The notes under the pieces are model-generated. The model had not been told where the DNA came from and did not search any database. It saw only the letters and a list, made by a program, of their open reading frames with translations. From Candidatus Delongbacteria bacterium (GTDB lineage: Bacteria > UBA4055), in NCBI GenBank assembly GCA_013139625.1, contig WTAK01000142.1, positions 1 to 7,359 on the forward strand: 7,359 nt of DNA, given 5' to 3'. This document shows positions 1 to 6,277 of this stretch, one piece after another. Position 1 is the stretch's first letter. Each line of letters opens with the position of its first letter. Made by a program: the position numbers and the translations under genes.

Positions 1-1571
1 CAGGTTATACAAAAAATGAAGTGATCGGAGGAAATTGGTTTGAGATATTTATTCCTGAAAAAGATCAAAGTAAAGTACCCGGCGTATTCTTAGAAGTATT
101 AAAAGGAATGGATGAGTATTCCAGCTATGAAAATCCAATTCTCTGTAAAGATGGTTCTGAAAAAATGATCGGTTGGAAAAATTCTTTGATATATGATCAA
201 GACAATCATATTTCAGGTATGCTTTGTGTTGGTATTGATGTTACTGAGCAAAGAAAAGCTGAGAATGAGTTAAAGAAAAATGAAATGAAGCTTAAAGAAG
301 CACAACGGCTATCAAGTGTCGGTAGTTGGGAATTAGATTTAATTACAAATAAATTAACTTGGTCAGATGAAATTTATAACATTTTTAATATAGATCCGTT
401 AGAATTTGGTGCTACTTATGAAGCATTTATAGATAGTATTCATCCAGATGACAGAGAATCTGTAAATGATGCATACAATCTATCTTTGAAAAATAAAACA
501 TCTTATGAAATTGAGCATAGATTACTTCTAAAGGATGGAACAATAAAGTTTGTAAAGGAATTCTGTGAAACTTTTTTTGATGACAATGATAAACCTATAA
601 GCTCATTTGGAATAATTCATGATATTACTAAACGAAAGAAATATGAGGAAGAAATCATAACTCTGAAAAACAAATATTTGGATCTTTACAATAATTCGCC
701 TGATATGTATGTTTCTGTATCTGCCGAAACCGGAAAAATAATAGAATGTAATACTACACTCCTTGCAAAGACAGGCTATGATCAAGATGAAATTATCGGT
801 AAAATGATCTTAGAAATGTACCATGAAGATTCATTAGAAAAAGCAAAAGGTGTATTTGAGGAATTTAAAGCCGGAAATAAGATCACAAATAAGAATTTAG
901 CATTAAAGAAAAAAGATGGTGAAAAAATACATGTAAATCTTAATGTCGAGCCAATAAAAGATGAGACCGGTAAAGTAATTCACTCTATTTCTTCATGGCG
1001 TGATATTGGCGAATTAGTTGCTTACGACAATGCTTTGATGGAAAGTGAAGAAAAATATAAAGCATTATATGAGAATGCTCCTTTATCTTACCAATCATTG
1101 AACGAAGATGGAACTTTCAGGGATATAAATCCGACTTGGTTAAAAACACTTGGATATAATAGAGATGAAGTGATCGGTAAGAATTTTGGAGATTTTTTGC
1201 ATCCTGATTGGAAACCTCACTTTGAAAAGAACTTTCCTGAATTTAAACGACAAGGGTATGTAAGCGACGTTCAATTTAAAATAAGACATAAAGATGGTCA
1301 TTACCTTGATATTTCCTTTGAGGGGTGTATCGGGTACTATCCTGATGGAAGTTTCAAGCAAACTTACTGCGTTTTTAAAGATATAACAGAGCAGAAAAAG
1401 TTAGAATATGAATTAAAAAAACATCATGAACATCTTGAAGAACTTGTAAACGAAAGGACTAAAGAATTGGAAGATAAAAACAATGACCTTGAACGACTAA
1501 ATAAACTTTTCGTAAATAGAGAAAGCAGAATAAAAGAACTACGGGATGAATTGAAGAAATATGAAAAATAA
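1..1571 (+). CDS. Multi-PAS sensory protein without kinase domain (5' end missing)
   Basis: The reading frame is open from base 3, so the true start lies outside the window. The GTG at 21 falls inside a PAS domain (preceded by in-frame GYTKNE) and is not the start. The 522 visible residues hold the end of one PAS domain (to about 82, closing with DVTEQ at 79-83) and three complete PAS domains at about 95-212 (PAS_3-like, GSWELDL opening, DITKR end), 220-338 and 346-465 (DITEQ end). A charged coiled coil and tail follow (466-522) with LEELVNERT and LFVNRESRIKELRDE. No HisKA, HATPase, GGDEF, EAL or DNA-binding domain follows, and the stop is intact. PAS domains bind small ligands or mediate protein contacts, but no LOV cysteine motif or clear heme ligand is visible, so the signal is unknown. 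There is no transmembrane segment in the visible part, so it is probably cytosolic. It is a paralogue of the next gene, which starts about 35 bases later. I infer a sensory adaptor acting in trans. Confidence 0.85.
   Translation, partial: GYTKNEVIGGNWFEIFIPEKDQSKVPGVFLEVLKGMDEYSSYENPILCKDGSEKMIGWKNSLIYDQDNHISGMLCVGIDVTEQRKAENELKKNEMKLKEAQRLSSVGSWELDLITNKLTWSDEIYNIFNIDPLEFGATYEAFIDSIHPDDRESVNDAYNLSLKNKTSYEIEHRLLLKDGTIKFVKEFCETFFDDNDKPISSFGIIHDITKRKKYEEEIITLKNKYLDLYNNSPDMYVSVSAETGKIIECNTTLLAKTGYDQDEIIGKMILEMYHEDSLEKAKGVFEEFKAGNKITNKNLALKKKDGEKIHVNLNVEPIKDETGKVIHSISSWRDIGELVAYDNALMESEEKYKALYENAPLSYQSLNEDGTFRDINPTWLKTLGYNRDEVIGKNFGDFLHPDWKPHFEKNFPEFKRQGYVSDVQFKIRHKDGHYLDISFEGCIGYYPDGSFKQTYCVFKDITEQKKLEYELKKHHEHLEELVNERTKELEDKNNDLERLNKLFVNRESRIKELRDELKKYEK
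3..272 (+). repeat. Duplicated PAS block, copy 1
   Basis: This segment of the first PAS gene aligns without gaps over 90 codons to 1712-1981 in the second. By hand count 67 of 90 residues are identical (about 74%), including the shared strings SGMLC, NPILCKDGSEK and DVTEQRK. Similarity stops at the PAS boundary, since the next domains differ. Confidence 0.9.
1419..1568 (+). repeat. Duplicated coiled-coil tail, copy 1
   Basis: This segment encodes the last 50 residues of the first PAS protein: a charged heptad-like helix (LEELVNERTKELE) then LFVNRESRIKELRDE. About 33 of 49 aligned residues match the tail of the second PAS protein (hand count). Confidence 0.85.
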
Positions 1572-1606
1572 CATTGGTTATCAATTATAATATGAGATAT
1601 AGCTAT

Positions 1607-3247
1607 ATGAACAACACTCAAAATATTATCAATACCGCTGGAGTTATCATACTATCCTTAGATCTTGAGGCAAATATACTGTCGTTCAACAAATTTTCGG
1701 AAGAATTTACCGACTATAAAATAGATGAAGTTATCGGACAGAATTGGTTTGAGTTATTTATACCTAAAAGGGATCAAAATAAAATACCGGGAGTATTCTT
1801 TGATGTATTGAAAGAAATGGGTAAATATTCCAACTATGAAAATCCTATTCTTTGTAAAGACGGTTCTGAAAAAATTATTAGTTGGAATAATTCATTGATT
1901 TATGATGAAGAGAATCATATTTCAGGTATGCTCTGTATAGGGATCGATGTTACGGAACAGAGAAAAACTGAAAATGAACTGTATTTAAGTGAAGAAAAAT
2001 TTAGAACACTTATTCAGAATAATGAAGAAATAATTTATATGATAGATAAAAATGGTATTTTTACTCTATCAGAAGGAAAAGGACTTTCAGCATTAGGCGT
2101 AGCCCCCGGAGAAGTTGTTGGTAAGTCTGTTTATGATTTATATAAAGATTCTCCTGAAATATTTGAAGACTACAAAAAAGTTTTCAAAGGAGAAAGTATA
2201 ACCTGCAATCTAAATATCGGTGGAGTTTATTTTAGAAATTGGTACACACCTCACAGAGATAGCAATAATGAGATCATTGGATTGATGGGAATGTCTGTAA
2301 ATATTACAGAATCGAAAAAAAATGAGAAAGCTTTAGCAGCCAGTGATAGCAAATTAAAAAAAGCCGAACTGAATGCAAAATTCGGGTACTGGGAAATAGA
2401 TATTAATAGCAATGCTGTAAATTTATCTGATGGAGCAAAAGAAATATTTGGAATTGAAGATAATGAAATTAATCTGACAATGATGAGAAATATTCCTTTA
2501 GAAAAATATAGAATTTCAAATACTATTGCATTCAACGAACTTGTTAGAAATGATGTTCCATATAATGTAGAATATGAATTCAAGACTAAAGGTAGTGAAG
2601 ATATTAAAAGAATAAATTCAACTGCAACTTATAGCAAAAATAAAAATGCTGTTTTTGGAATAGTCAAAGATATTACCGAGCGTAAGATATCAGAGGAAAT
2701 ACTAGCAGAGAGTGAAAAACATTACCGTCAATTGTTTGAGATGTTGCCTTATGGCTGTGAGGTTTTGGATACTCAAGGAACTATTATTGATTGTAACAAA
2801 AATACTGCTGAATTACTTGGTTATGAGAAAGATGAGATTATCGGGGAAAAAATGACGAATTTTGTTAATGCTGATACTGTTAAAATCTTCAAAGAAAACT
2901 TTCCAAAAGTAATGAATGGAGAATCAATTTCTGTTGATGCTTGCATGGTACATAAAAATGGAGGGAATATATTTGTTCGAAGAACTGCCTCCCCGATCAG
3001 AGATTCAAATGGTAAGATCAAGTTGATGCTAGGTTTAAGTATCAATATGACCGAAAAGAAACTGGCAGAAGAAGAACTTTCAAAACACCGTCAACATCTT
3101 GAAGAAGTGGTTAAAGAAAGAACCTTAGAATTAGAACAAAAGAATAAAGACCTTGAAAAATATAATGACCTATTTATTGGAAGAGAGCATCGCATTAAAG
3201 AATTAAGGGATGAAATTAAAAGGTTAGAGGATAATATTAACAAATGA
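1607..3247 (+). CDS. Four-PAS sensory protein without kinase domain
   Basis: From ATG 1607 the protein has 546 residues. PAS domains lie at about 5-118 (end DVTEQ at 114), 127-236 (end NITES at 232), 240-360 (end DITER at 355) and 372-484 (end NMTEK at 480). A coiled-coil tail (485-546) carries LEEVVKERT and LFIGREHRIKELRDE. There is no catalytic or output domain and no membrane segment. The start is uncertain: in-frame alternatives are TTG 1574 and ATG 1592. I prefer 1607 because the PAS fold begins a few residues later and a weak GAG lies 10 bases upstream; no candidate has a strong ribosome site. The first PAS domain and tail closely match the preceding gene while the inner PAS domains do not. 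Its stop codon overlaps the start of the histidine kinase gene, so the two are probably co-translated. An adaptor or co-sensor for that kinase is the best guess. The ligand cannot be inferred. Confidence 0.88.
   Translation: MNNTQNIINTAGVIILSLDLEANILSFNKFSEEFTDYKIDEVIGQNWFELFIPKRDQNKIPGVFFDVLKEMGKYSNYENPILCKDGSEKIISWNNSLIYDEENHISGMLCIGIDVTEQRKTENELYLSEEKFRTLIQNNEEIIYMIDKNGIFTLSEGKGLSALGVAPGEVVGKSVYDLYKDSPEIFEDYKKVFKGESITCNLNIGGVYFRNWYTPHRDSNNEIIGLMGMSVNITESKKNEKALAASDSKLKKAELNAKFGYWEIDINSNAVNLSDGAKEIFGIEDNEINLTMMRNIPLEKYRISNTIAFNELVRNDVPYNVEYEFKTKGSEDIKRINSTATYSKNKNAVFGIVKDITERKISEEILAESEKHYRQLFEMLPYGCEVLDTQGTIIDCNKNTAELLGYEKDEIIGEKMTNFVNADTVKIFKENFPKVMNGESISVDACMVHKNGGNIFVRRTASPIRDSNGKIKLMLGLSINMTEKKLAEEELSKHRQHLEEVVKERTLELEQKNKDLEKYNDLFIGREHRIKELRDEIKRLEDNINK
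1712..1981 (+). repeat. Duplicated PAS block, copy 2
   Basis: This is the partner of the block at 3-272, at a constant offset of 1709 bases. Together with the matching gene ends it shows that the two PAS genes arose by duplication, with the inner domains later replaced or strongly diverged. Confidence 0.9.
3083..3244 (+). repeat. Duplicated coiled-coil tail, copy 2
   Basis: This is the tail of the second PAS protein, with LEEVVKERTLELE and LFIGREHRIKELRDE, followed by a few extra residues before the stop. The kinase carries a related helix motif, LEKRVKDRTEEIE, after its membrane segment (residues 548-560). Confidence 0.85.
3244..3247 (+). other. ATGA start-stop overlap between PAS protein and kinase
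   Basis: The kinase ATG (3244-3246) shares two bases with the TGA stop (3245-3247) of the second PAS gene. Such four-base overlaps commonly give translational coupling, which would tie kinase synthesis to that of the PAS protein. The upstream AGAGGA at 3226-3231, 12 bases before the ATG, may assist re-initiation. Confidence 0.85.
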
Positions 3248-5751
3248 ACTTGAAAAACATAAAATACACTAGTGTGATCATCCTACTTTTATTTAACACT
3301 GTCCTAGAATTATTTGCCCATAAAGTTAATGTTACTAAATTTCAATCAGCATCTGAATACAACTATCCCCCTTTCTGCATAGTTAATGAAGATAGCACAG
3401 CAGGTGGCTTCTCTGTTGAATTGTTAAAAGCTTCCTGTGAAGCTATGGGAATTGGAATTGATTTCAAAATTGGAGAATGGAATATTATCAAGGATGAATT
3501 GGCTGAAGGAAAAATTGATATTTTACCGCTTGTAGGAAGAACTCCTGAGAGAGAAAATATTTATGATTTCACTTTCCCATATATTTCTTTCCACGGTGCA
3601 GTATTTGCAAGAAAGGATGAGCAAAGTATTGAAAATTTGGGCGACCTTAAAGATAAAGTAGTAATGGTTTTAAAAGGGGATAATGCTGAAGAATATGCTA
3701 AAAGAGTAAAATTATCTTCAAACTTAAAAACAACTTCAACTTATGAAGATGCATTTTTATCATTGGAAAAGGGTAAATGCGATGCTGTTGTTGCACAAAA
3801 ATTAATGGGGCTGAAAATTATCAAGAATCAAAGATTAAAAAACATTGCCCCGCTGGATCTTATTTTAAATGAATTCAAACAAGATTTTTGTTTTGCCGTA
3901 AAAGAAGGGGATAAAGAACACCTCGCAACCATTAATGAGGGTCTTTCAATTGTTATAGCAAATGGTACTTTTAACAAACTTTATGAAAAATGGTTTTCAC
4001 CGAAAATAAAATATCAACGAACTAAGTTAGTAATTGGAGGAGATTACAATTATCCTCCTTATGAGTTTTTGAACGAAAAAGGGGAACCAACTGGATATAA
4101 TGTTGATCTTATTAGGACTATCTCTAAAGACCTAGGAATACTGATCGAAGTAAAACTTGGAGTATGGTCTGATATCAAAAATGAACTTTTAAATGGAGAG
4201 ATCGATGCTATTTTAGGAATGTATTATACTAAAGATAGAGATATTGATTTTGATTTCTCTACACCGCATACCGTTATTGATCATGTTATAATTAATAGAG
4301 CAGGATCTGAGCAATTTGACAATATTATGCAATTGAAAGGAAAGCAAATTGTAGTCATGAAGGATGATGTGATGCACGATTATTTATTATCAAATGGATT
4401 CGATAACGAAATTAACGCCGTAAAATCACAGCAAGAAGCATTATTAAACTTATCTAACGGCAATTATGATTGTGCTCTTATCGCAAAAACACCTGCTCTT
4501 TACTATATTGAAAAGGACAAACTAAAAAATTTAATAATTAATGACCATACATATTTGTCTCAACAATACTGTTTTGCAACCATAGAAGGAAATGATGCTC
4601 TAACAACTATCTTAAGTGAGGCATTAGCCAATTTGAAAGCTTCCGGAGAATATGGAAAAATTTATTCAAAATGGTTTCAATCTTATGAAAAGTCAGCTAT
4701 AAATTATACTCAAATATTGAAATACTCTATCGTAATTTCGATCCCATTATTTATCGTAATAATAGTGATCGTTTTTTGGAATAGATCCCTTCAAAGTCAA
4801 GTGAATCGAAAAACTAAAGATCTATATCATGAAATTGATGAAAGAAAAAATGTGGAAAACGAACTGAAAATACTAAATGAAAATCTTGAAAAACGAGTGA
4901 AAGATCGTACTGAAGAAATCGAAAATATTGCTAAAACTCTTCAAGAGAAAAAATCAAAGTTGGAAAAAGCACAAGACGCTATGCGTTTTTTAGTAGAAGA
5001 TGTGAATTCATCCAGAGAGGAACTTGCCACAGTAAATAAAAAATTACTTTCTGCAAATAAAGAACTTGAAGCCTTCACATACAGTGTTTCTCATGACCTT
5101 AGAGCTCCTCTAAGATTGATCATCGGTTATTCCAATATTTATATTGAAGACTATGGAGATTCTCTTGGAGCAGATGAAAAAAATGTTATAAATACAATAA
5201 CCCGAAATACTCAAAAGATGCAACAACTTATTGATGACCTTTTAAAATATTCTAGGATTGGCAAAGCAGATATAAATATTGCTAATATCGACACAATTAA
5301 AAAATTTGAGAATAAGTTTGACGAATGCTCAAAAATTGACGAAAGTAGAAAGATCAATTTTAATATTGCTGAGACTTTACCAAATATTAAAGCAGATAAA
5401 ATATTATTCACACAACTTGTACATAATTTAATTTGTAACTCCATAAAATATACAAATAAAGAAAAAGTTGCTGAGATAAATATTGGATTTACAGAAGATA
5501 ATGATACTTTAACGATCTTTATTGAAGATAACGGTGTTGGATTTGATGAAAAGTATAAACATAAATTATTCGAAGTATTTCAAAGATTGCATAGTGATGA
5601 AGAATTCCAAGGAACCGGGATCGGACTTTCAATTGTGGCAAAAGTGGCACAAAAACATGGATGGACTGTCGATGCTGAAAGTACGATCAATGAAGGAGCA
5701 AAATTCTATATAAGGATACCAAACCGTCATCTCGATACGATCACTTCGTAA
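3244..5751 (+). CDS. Membrane histidine kinase with two tandem periplasmic solute-binding domains
   Basis: This 835-residue protein has a signal peptide or N-terminal anchor (hydrophobic 9-25). Two type-3 solute-binding (PBPb, Venus-flytrap) domains follow at about 36-252 and 265-479, each opening with YNYPP and closing with KWF. A transmembrane helix spans 491-512 and a long charged coiled coil about 515-605 (with LEKRVKDRT). The HisKA domain has SHDLRAPLR with phospho-acceptor H617. The HATPase has an N box (N728, N732), G1 DNGVG 762-766 and G2 GTGIG 790-794. The catalytic end, with QRLHSDEEFQGTGIGL, resembles the kinase half of Cph1-type bacteriophytochromes, but no phytochrome, GAF or PAS domain is present. 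Layout resembles the sensor part of BvgS/EvgS kinases, which place tandem flytrap domains before one membrane helix; this one lacks their receiver and HPt domains. The inferred role is periplasmic small-molecule sensing and phosphorylation of the downstream receiver(s). ATG 3244 overlaps the upstream stop, with AGAGGA at 3226-3231 as a possible ribosome site. The ligand is unknown. Confidence 0.93.
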   Translation: MNLKNIKYTSVIILLLFNTVLELFAHKVNVTKFQSASEYNYPPFCIVNEDSTAGGFSVELLKASCEAMGIGIDFKIGEWNIIKDELAEGKIDILPLVGRTPERENIYDFTFPYISFHGAVFARKDEQSIENLGDLKDKVVMVLKGDNAEEYAKRVKLSSNLKTTSTYEDAFLSLEKGKCDAVVAQKLMGLKIIKNQRLKNIAPLDLILNEFKQDFCFAVKEGDKEHLATINEGLSIVIANGTFNKLYEKWFSPKIKYQRTKLVIGGDYNYPPYEFLNEKGEPTGYNVDLIRTISKDLGILIEVKLGVWSDIKNELLNGEIDAILGMYYTKDRDIDFDFSTPHTVIDHVIINRAGSEQFDNIMQLKGKQIVVMKDDVMHDYLLSNGFDNEINAVKSQQEALLNLSNGNYDCALIAKTPALYYIEKDKLKNLIINDHTYLSQQYCFATIEGNDALTTILSEALANLKASGEYGKIYSKWFQSYEKSAINYTQILKYSIVISIPLFIVIIVIVFWNRSLQSQVNRKTKDLYHEIDERKNVENELKILNENLEKRVKDRTEEIENIAKTLQEKKSKLEKAQDAMRFLVEDVNSSREELATVNKKLLSANKELEAFTYSVSHDLRAPLRLIIGYSNIYIEDYGDSLGADEKNVINTITRNTQKMQQLIDDLLKYSRIGKADINIANIDTIKKFENKFDECSKIDESRKINFNIAETLPNIKADKILFTQLVHNLICNSIKYTNKEKVAEINIGFTEDNDTLTIFIEDNGVGFDEKYKHKLFEVFQRLHSDEEFQGTGIGLSIVAKVAQKHGWTVDAESTINEGAKFYIRIPNRHLDTITS
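3349..3999 (+). repeat. Internal duplication in the kinase: first flytrap domain
   Basis: Kinase residues about 36-252. Its N-terminal lobe matches the second domain at about 23 of 57 residues (hand count). Landmarks YNYPP (39-43), R103 in RTPER and D180 align with the second copy at a constant 229-residue offset. The family's usual ammonium-binding Asp, five residues after D180, is Q185 here. Confidence 0.88.
4036..4680 (+). repeat. Internal duplication in the kinase: second flytrap domain
   Basis: Kinase residues about 265-479, the membrane-proximal solute-binding domain. YNYPP at 268-272, R332 in TKDR and D409 match the first copy. The position of the ammonium-binding Asp is A414. The domain leads within about 12 residues into the transmembrane helix, so closure of this copy is the likelier direct input to the kinase. 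Confidence 0.88.
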
Positions 5752-5767
5752 TCACTCGATGACCGGT
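5723..5767 (+). repeat. Bulged inverted repeat over the kinase stop codon
   Basis: ACCGTCATC (5723-5731) pairs with GATGACCGGT (5758-5767) with one bulged C. Inside it TACGA (5736-5740) pairs with TCGTA (5746-5750) around a five-base loop. The kinase stop TAA (5749-5751) lies within the structure. ATCACTTCG and ATCACTCG also form a near direct repeat here. No T-run follows, so it is not a standard terminator. The pairing is visible in the sequence; an RNA role is inference. Confidence 0.5.
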
Positions 5768-5775
5768 AAATGTAC

Positions 5776-5795
5776 GGGCGTTATTTATAACGCCC
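5776..5795 (+). repeat. Perfect 9-bp hairpin in the kinase/receiver gap
   Basis: GGGCGTTAT (5776-5784) and ATAACGCCC (5787-5795) are perfect reverse complements separated by TT; in RNA the closing pairs would open to a four-base loop. It is GC-rich against an AT-rich background, and the ribosome site of the Rcp1-like gene begins ten bases after it. The downstream bases are A-rich, not T-rich, on this strand, and the opposite strand also lacks a T-run after the stem, so a classic intrinsic terminator is unlikely. A 3' mRNA stabiliser, a partial attenuator or a palindromic protein site are alternatives. Confidence 0.65.
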
Positions 5796-5804
5796 AATAA
5801 GAAA

Positions 5805-5810
5805 AAGGAG
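5805..5810 (+). promoter_or_regulatory. Ribosome binding site of the Rcp1-like gene
   Basis: AAGGAG lies six bases before ATG 5817. It is the strongest Shine-Dalgarno match in the window and fixes this start. The other internal starts have weaker or more distant sites. Confidence 0.85.
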
Positions 5811-5816
5811 ACACCT

Positions 5817-6260
5817 ATGAAACTAAAAGATTTAGAACCTATTGAACTTCTCCTCGTTGAGGACAACATGGATGAAGCGAGTATGGCAATTCGTGAGTTG
5901 AATAAACATAACCTTGCAAATCATCTTTTGCATGTAAAAGACGGAGAAGAAGCATTAGAGTATATTTTCGGCAAAGGTAGATACGAAGGTCGAAATGTAA
6001 ACGATATCCCAAATGTAATATTATTAGACCTTAAAATGCCAAAAGTCGATGGTATCGAAGTTCTTAGAGAAATAAGAGCTGATGAAAGAACTAGGAAAAT
6101 ACCTGTTGTAGTTCTTACTTCTTCGCAAGAGGAAAAAGATATTACAGATGCCTATGATCTTGGTGTTAACAGTTATATTGTAAAACCAATAGACTTTGAA
6201 AATTTTTCTAACTCAATTAAAGAAATTGGATTATATTGGTTAGTATTAAATAAGGTATAA
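5817..6260 (+). CDS. Stand-alone receiver-domain response regulator, Rcp1-like
   Basis: The protein has 147 residues and consists of one CheY-like receiver with no output domain. Acidic pocket residues E15 and D16 (LLVEDN), phospho-acceptor D71 (LLDLKMP), switch residue T101 (VVLTSS) and K123 (VKPIDF) are all present, so it should be phosphorylated normally. The loop insertion around 50-65 (GKGRYEGRNVND) before the phospho-acceptor strand and the end GLYWLVLNK are typical of the Rcp1 family, the small regulators partnered with Cph1-type kinases. This fits the Cph1-like catalytic domain encoded just upstream and supports a cognate pair. The start is well supported by AAGGAG six bases before ATG. 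With no effector domain it must pass the signal on by protein contact or by phosphotransfer; the downstream target is not visible. It lies 65 bases after the kinase stop, across two inverted repeats, and 17 bases before the next gene. Confidence 0.93.
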   Translation: MKLKDLEPIELLLVEDNMDEASMAIRELNKHNLANHLLHVKDGEEALEYIFGKGRYEGRNVNDIPNVILLDLKMPKVDGIEVLREIRADERTRKIPVVVLTSSQEEKDITDAYDLGVNSYIVKPIDFENFSNSIKEIGLYWLVLNKV

Positions 6261-6263
6261 TGT

Positions 6264-6268
6264 AAGGA
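6264..6268 (+). promoter_or_regulatory. Ribosome binding site of the receiver-PAS gene
   Basis: AAGGA lies nine bases before ATG 6278, in the 17-base gap after the Rcp1-like stop codon, and supports that start. Confidence 0.7.
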
Positions 6269-6277
6269 ACAAAAAAC

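Noticed and set aside
21..23. GTG as the start of the first gene
   Set aside because: The frame is open to the left edge and the residues before it (GYTKNE) complete a PAS domain that aligns with the paralogue, so the real start is upstream of the window.
1574..1576. TTG as the start of the second PAS gene
   Set aside because: There is no ribosome site, and ATG codons follow at 1592 and 1607, before the PAS fold begins. It is not excluded, but less likely.
1..3247. Frameshifted or split histidine kinases (kinase domain lost by mutation)
   Set aside because: Both genes stop after the same conserved tail and neither is followed by out-of-frame HisKA or HATPase remnants, so the kinase-less form looks native.
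603..5444. Minus-strand open frames of about 60-110 codons (for example 603-785, 1140-1361, 2251-2583, 5211-5444)
   Set aside because: They lie antisense inside strongly supported PAS or kinase coding sequence, give low-complexity hydrophobic or Ser/Phe-rich products and show no domain; they are shadows of AT-rich coding DNA.
5522..5713. Plus-strand 63-codon frame inside the kinase
   Set aside because: It is out of frame across the HATPase G1-G2 region, which is intact in the main frame; its product has no recognisable motif.
5776..5795. Intrinsic terminator closing the kinase gene
   Set aside because: The stem is good but is followed by AATAAGAAAAAGG rather than a T-run, and the reverse direction also lacks a T-run.
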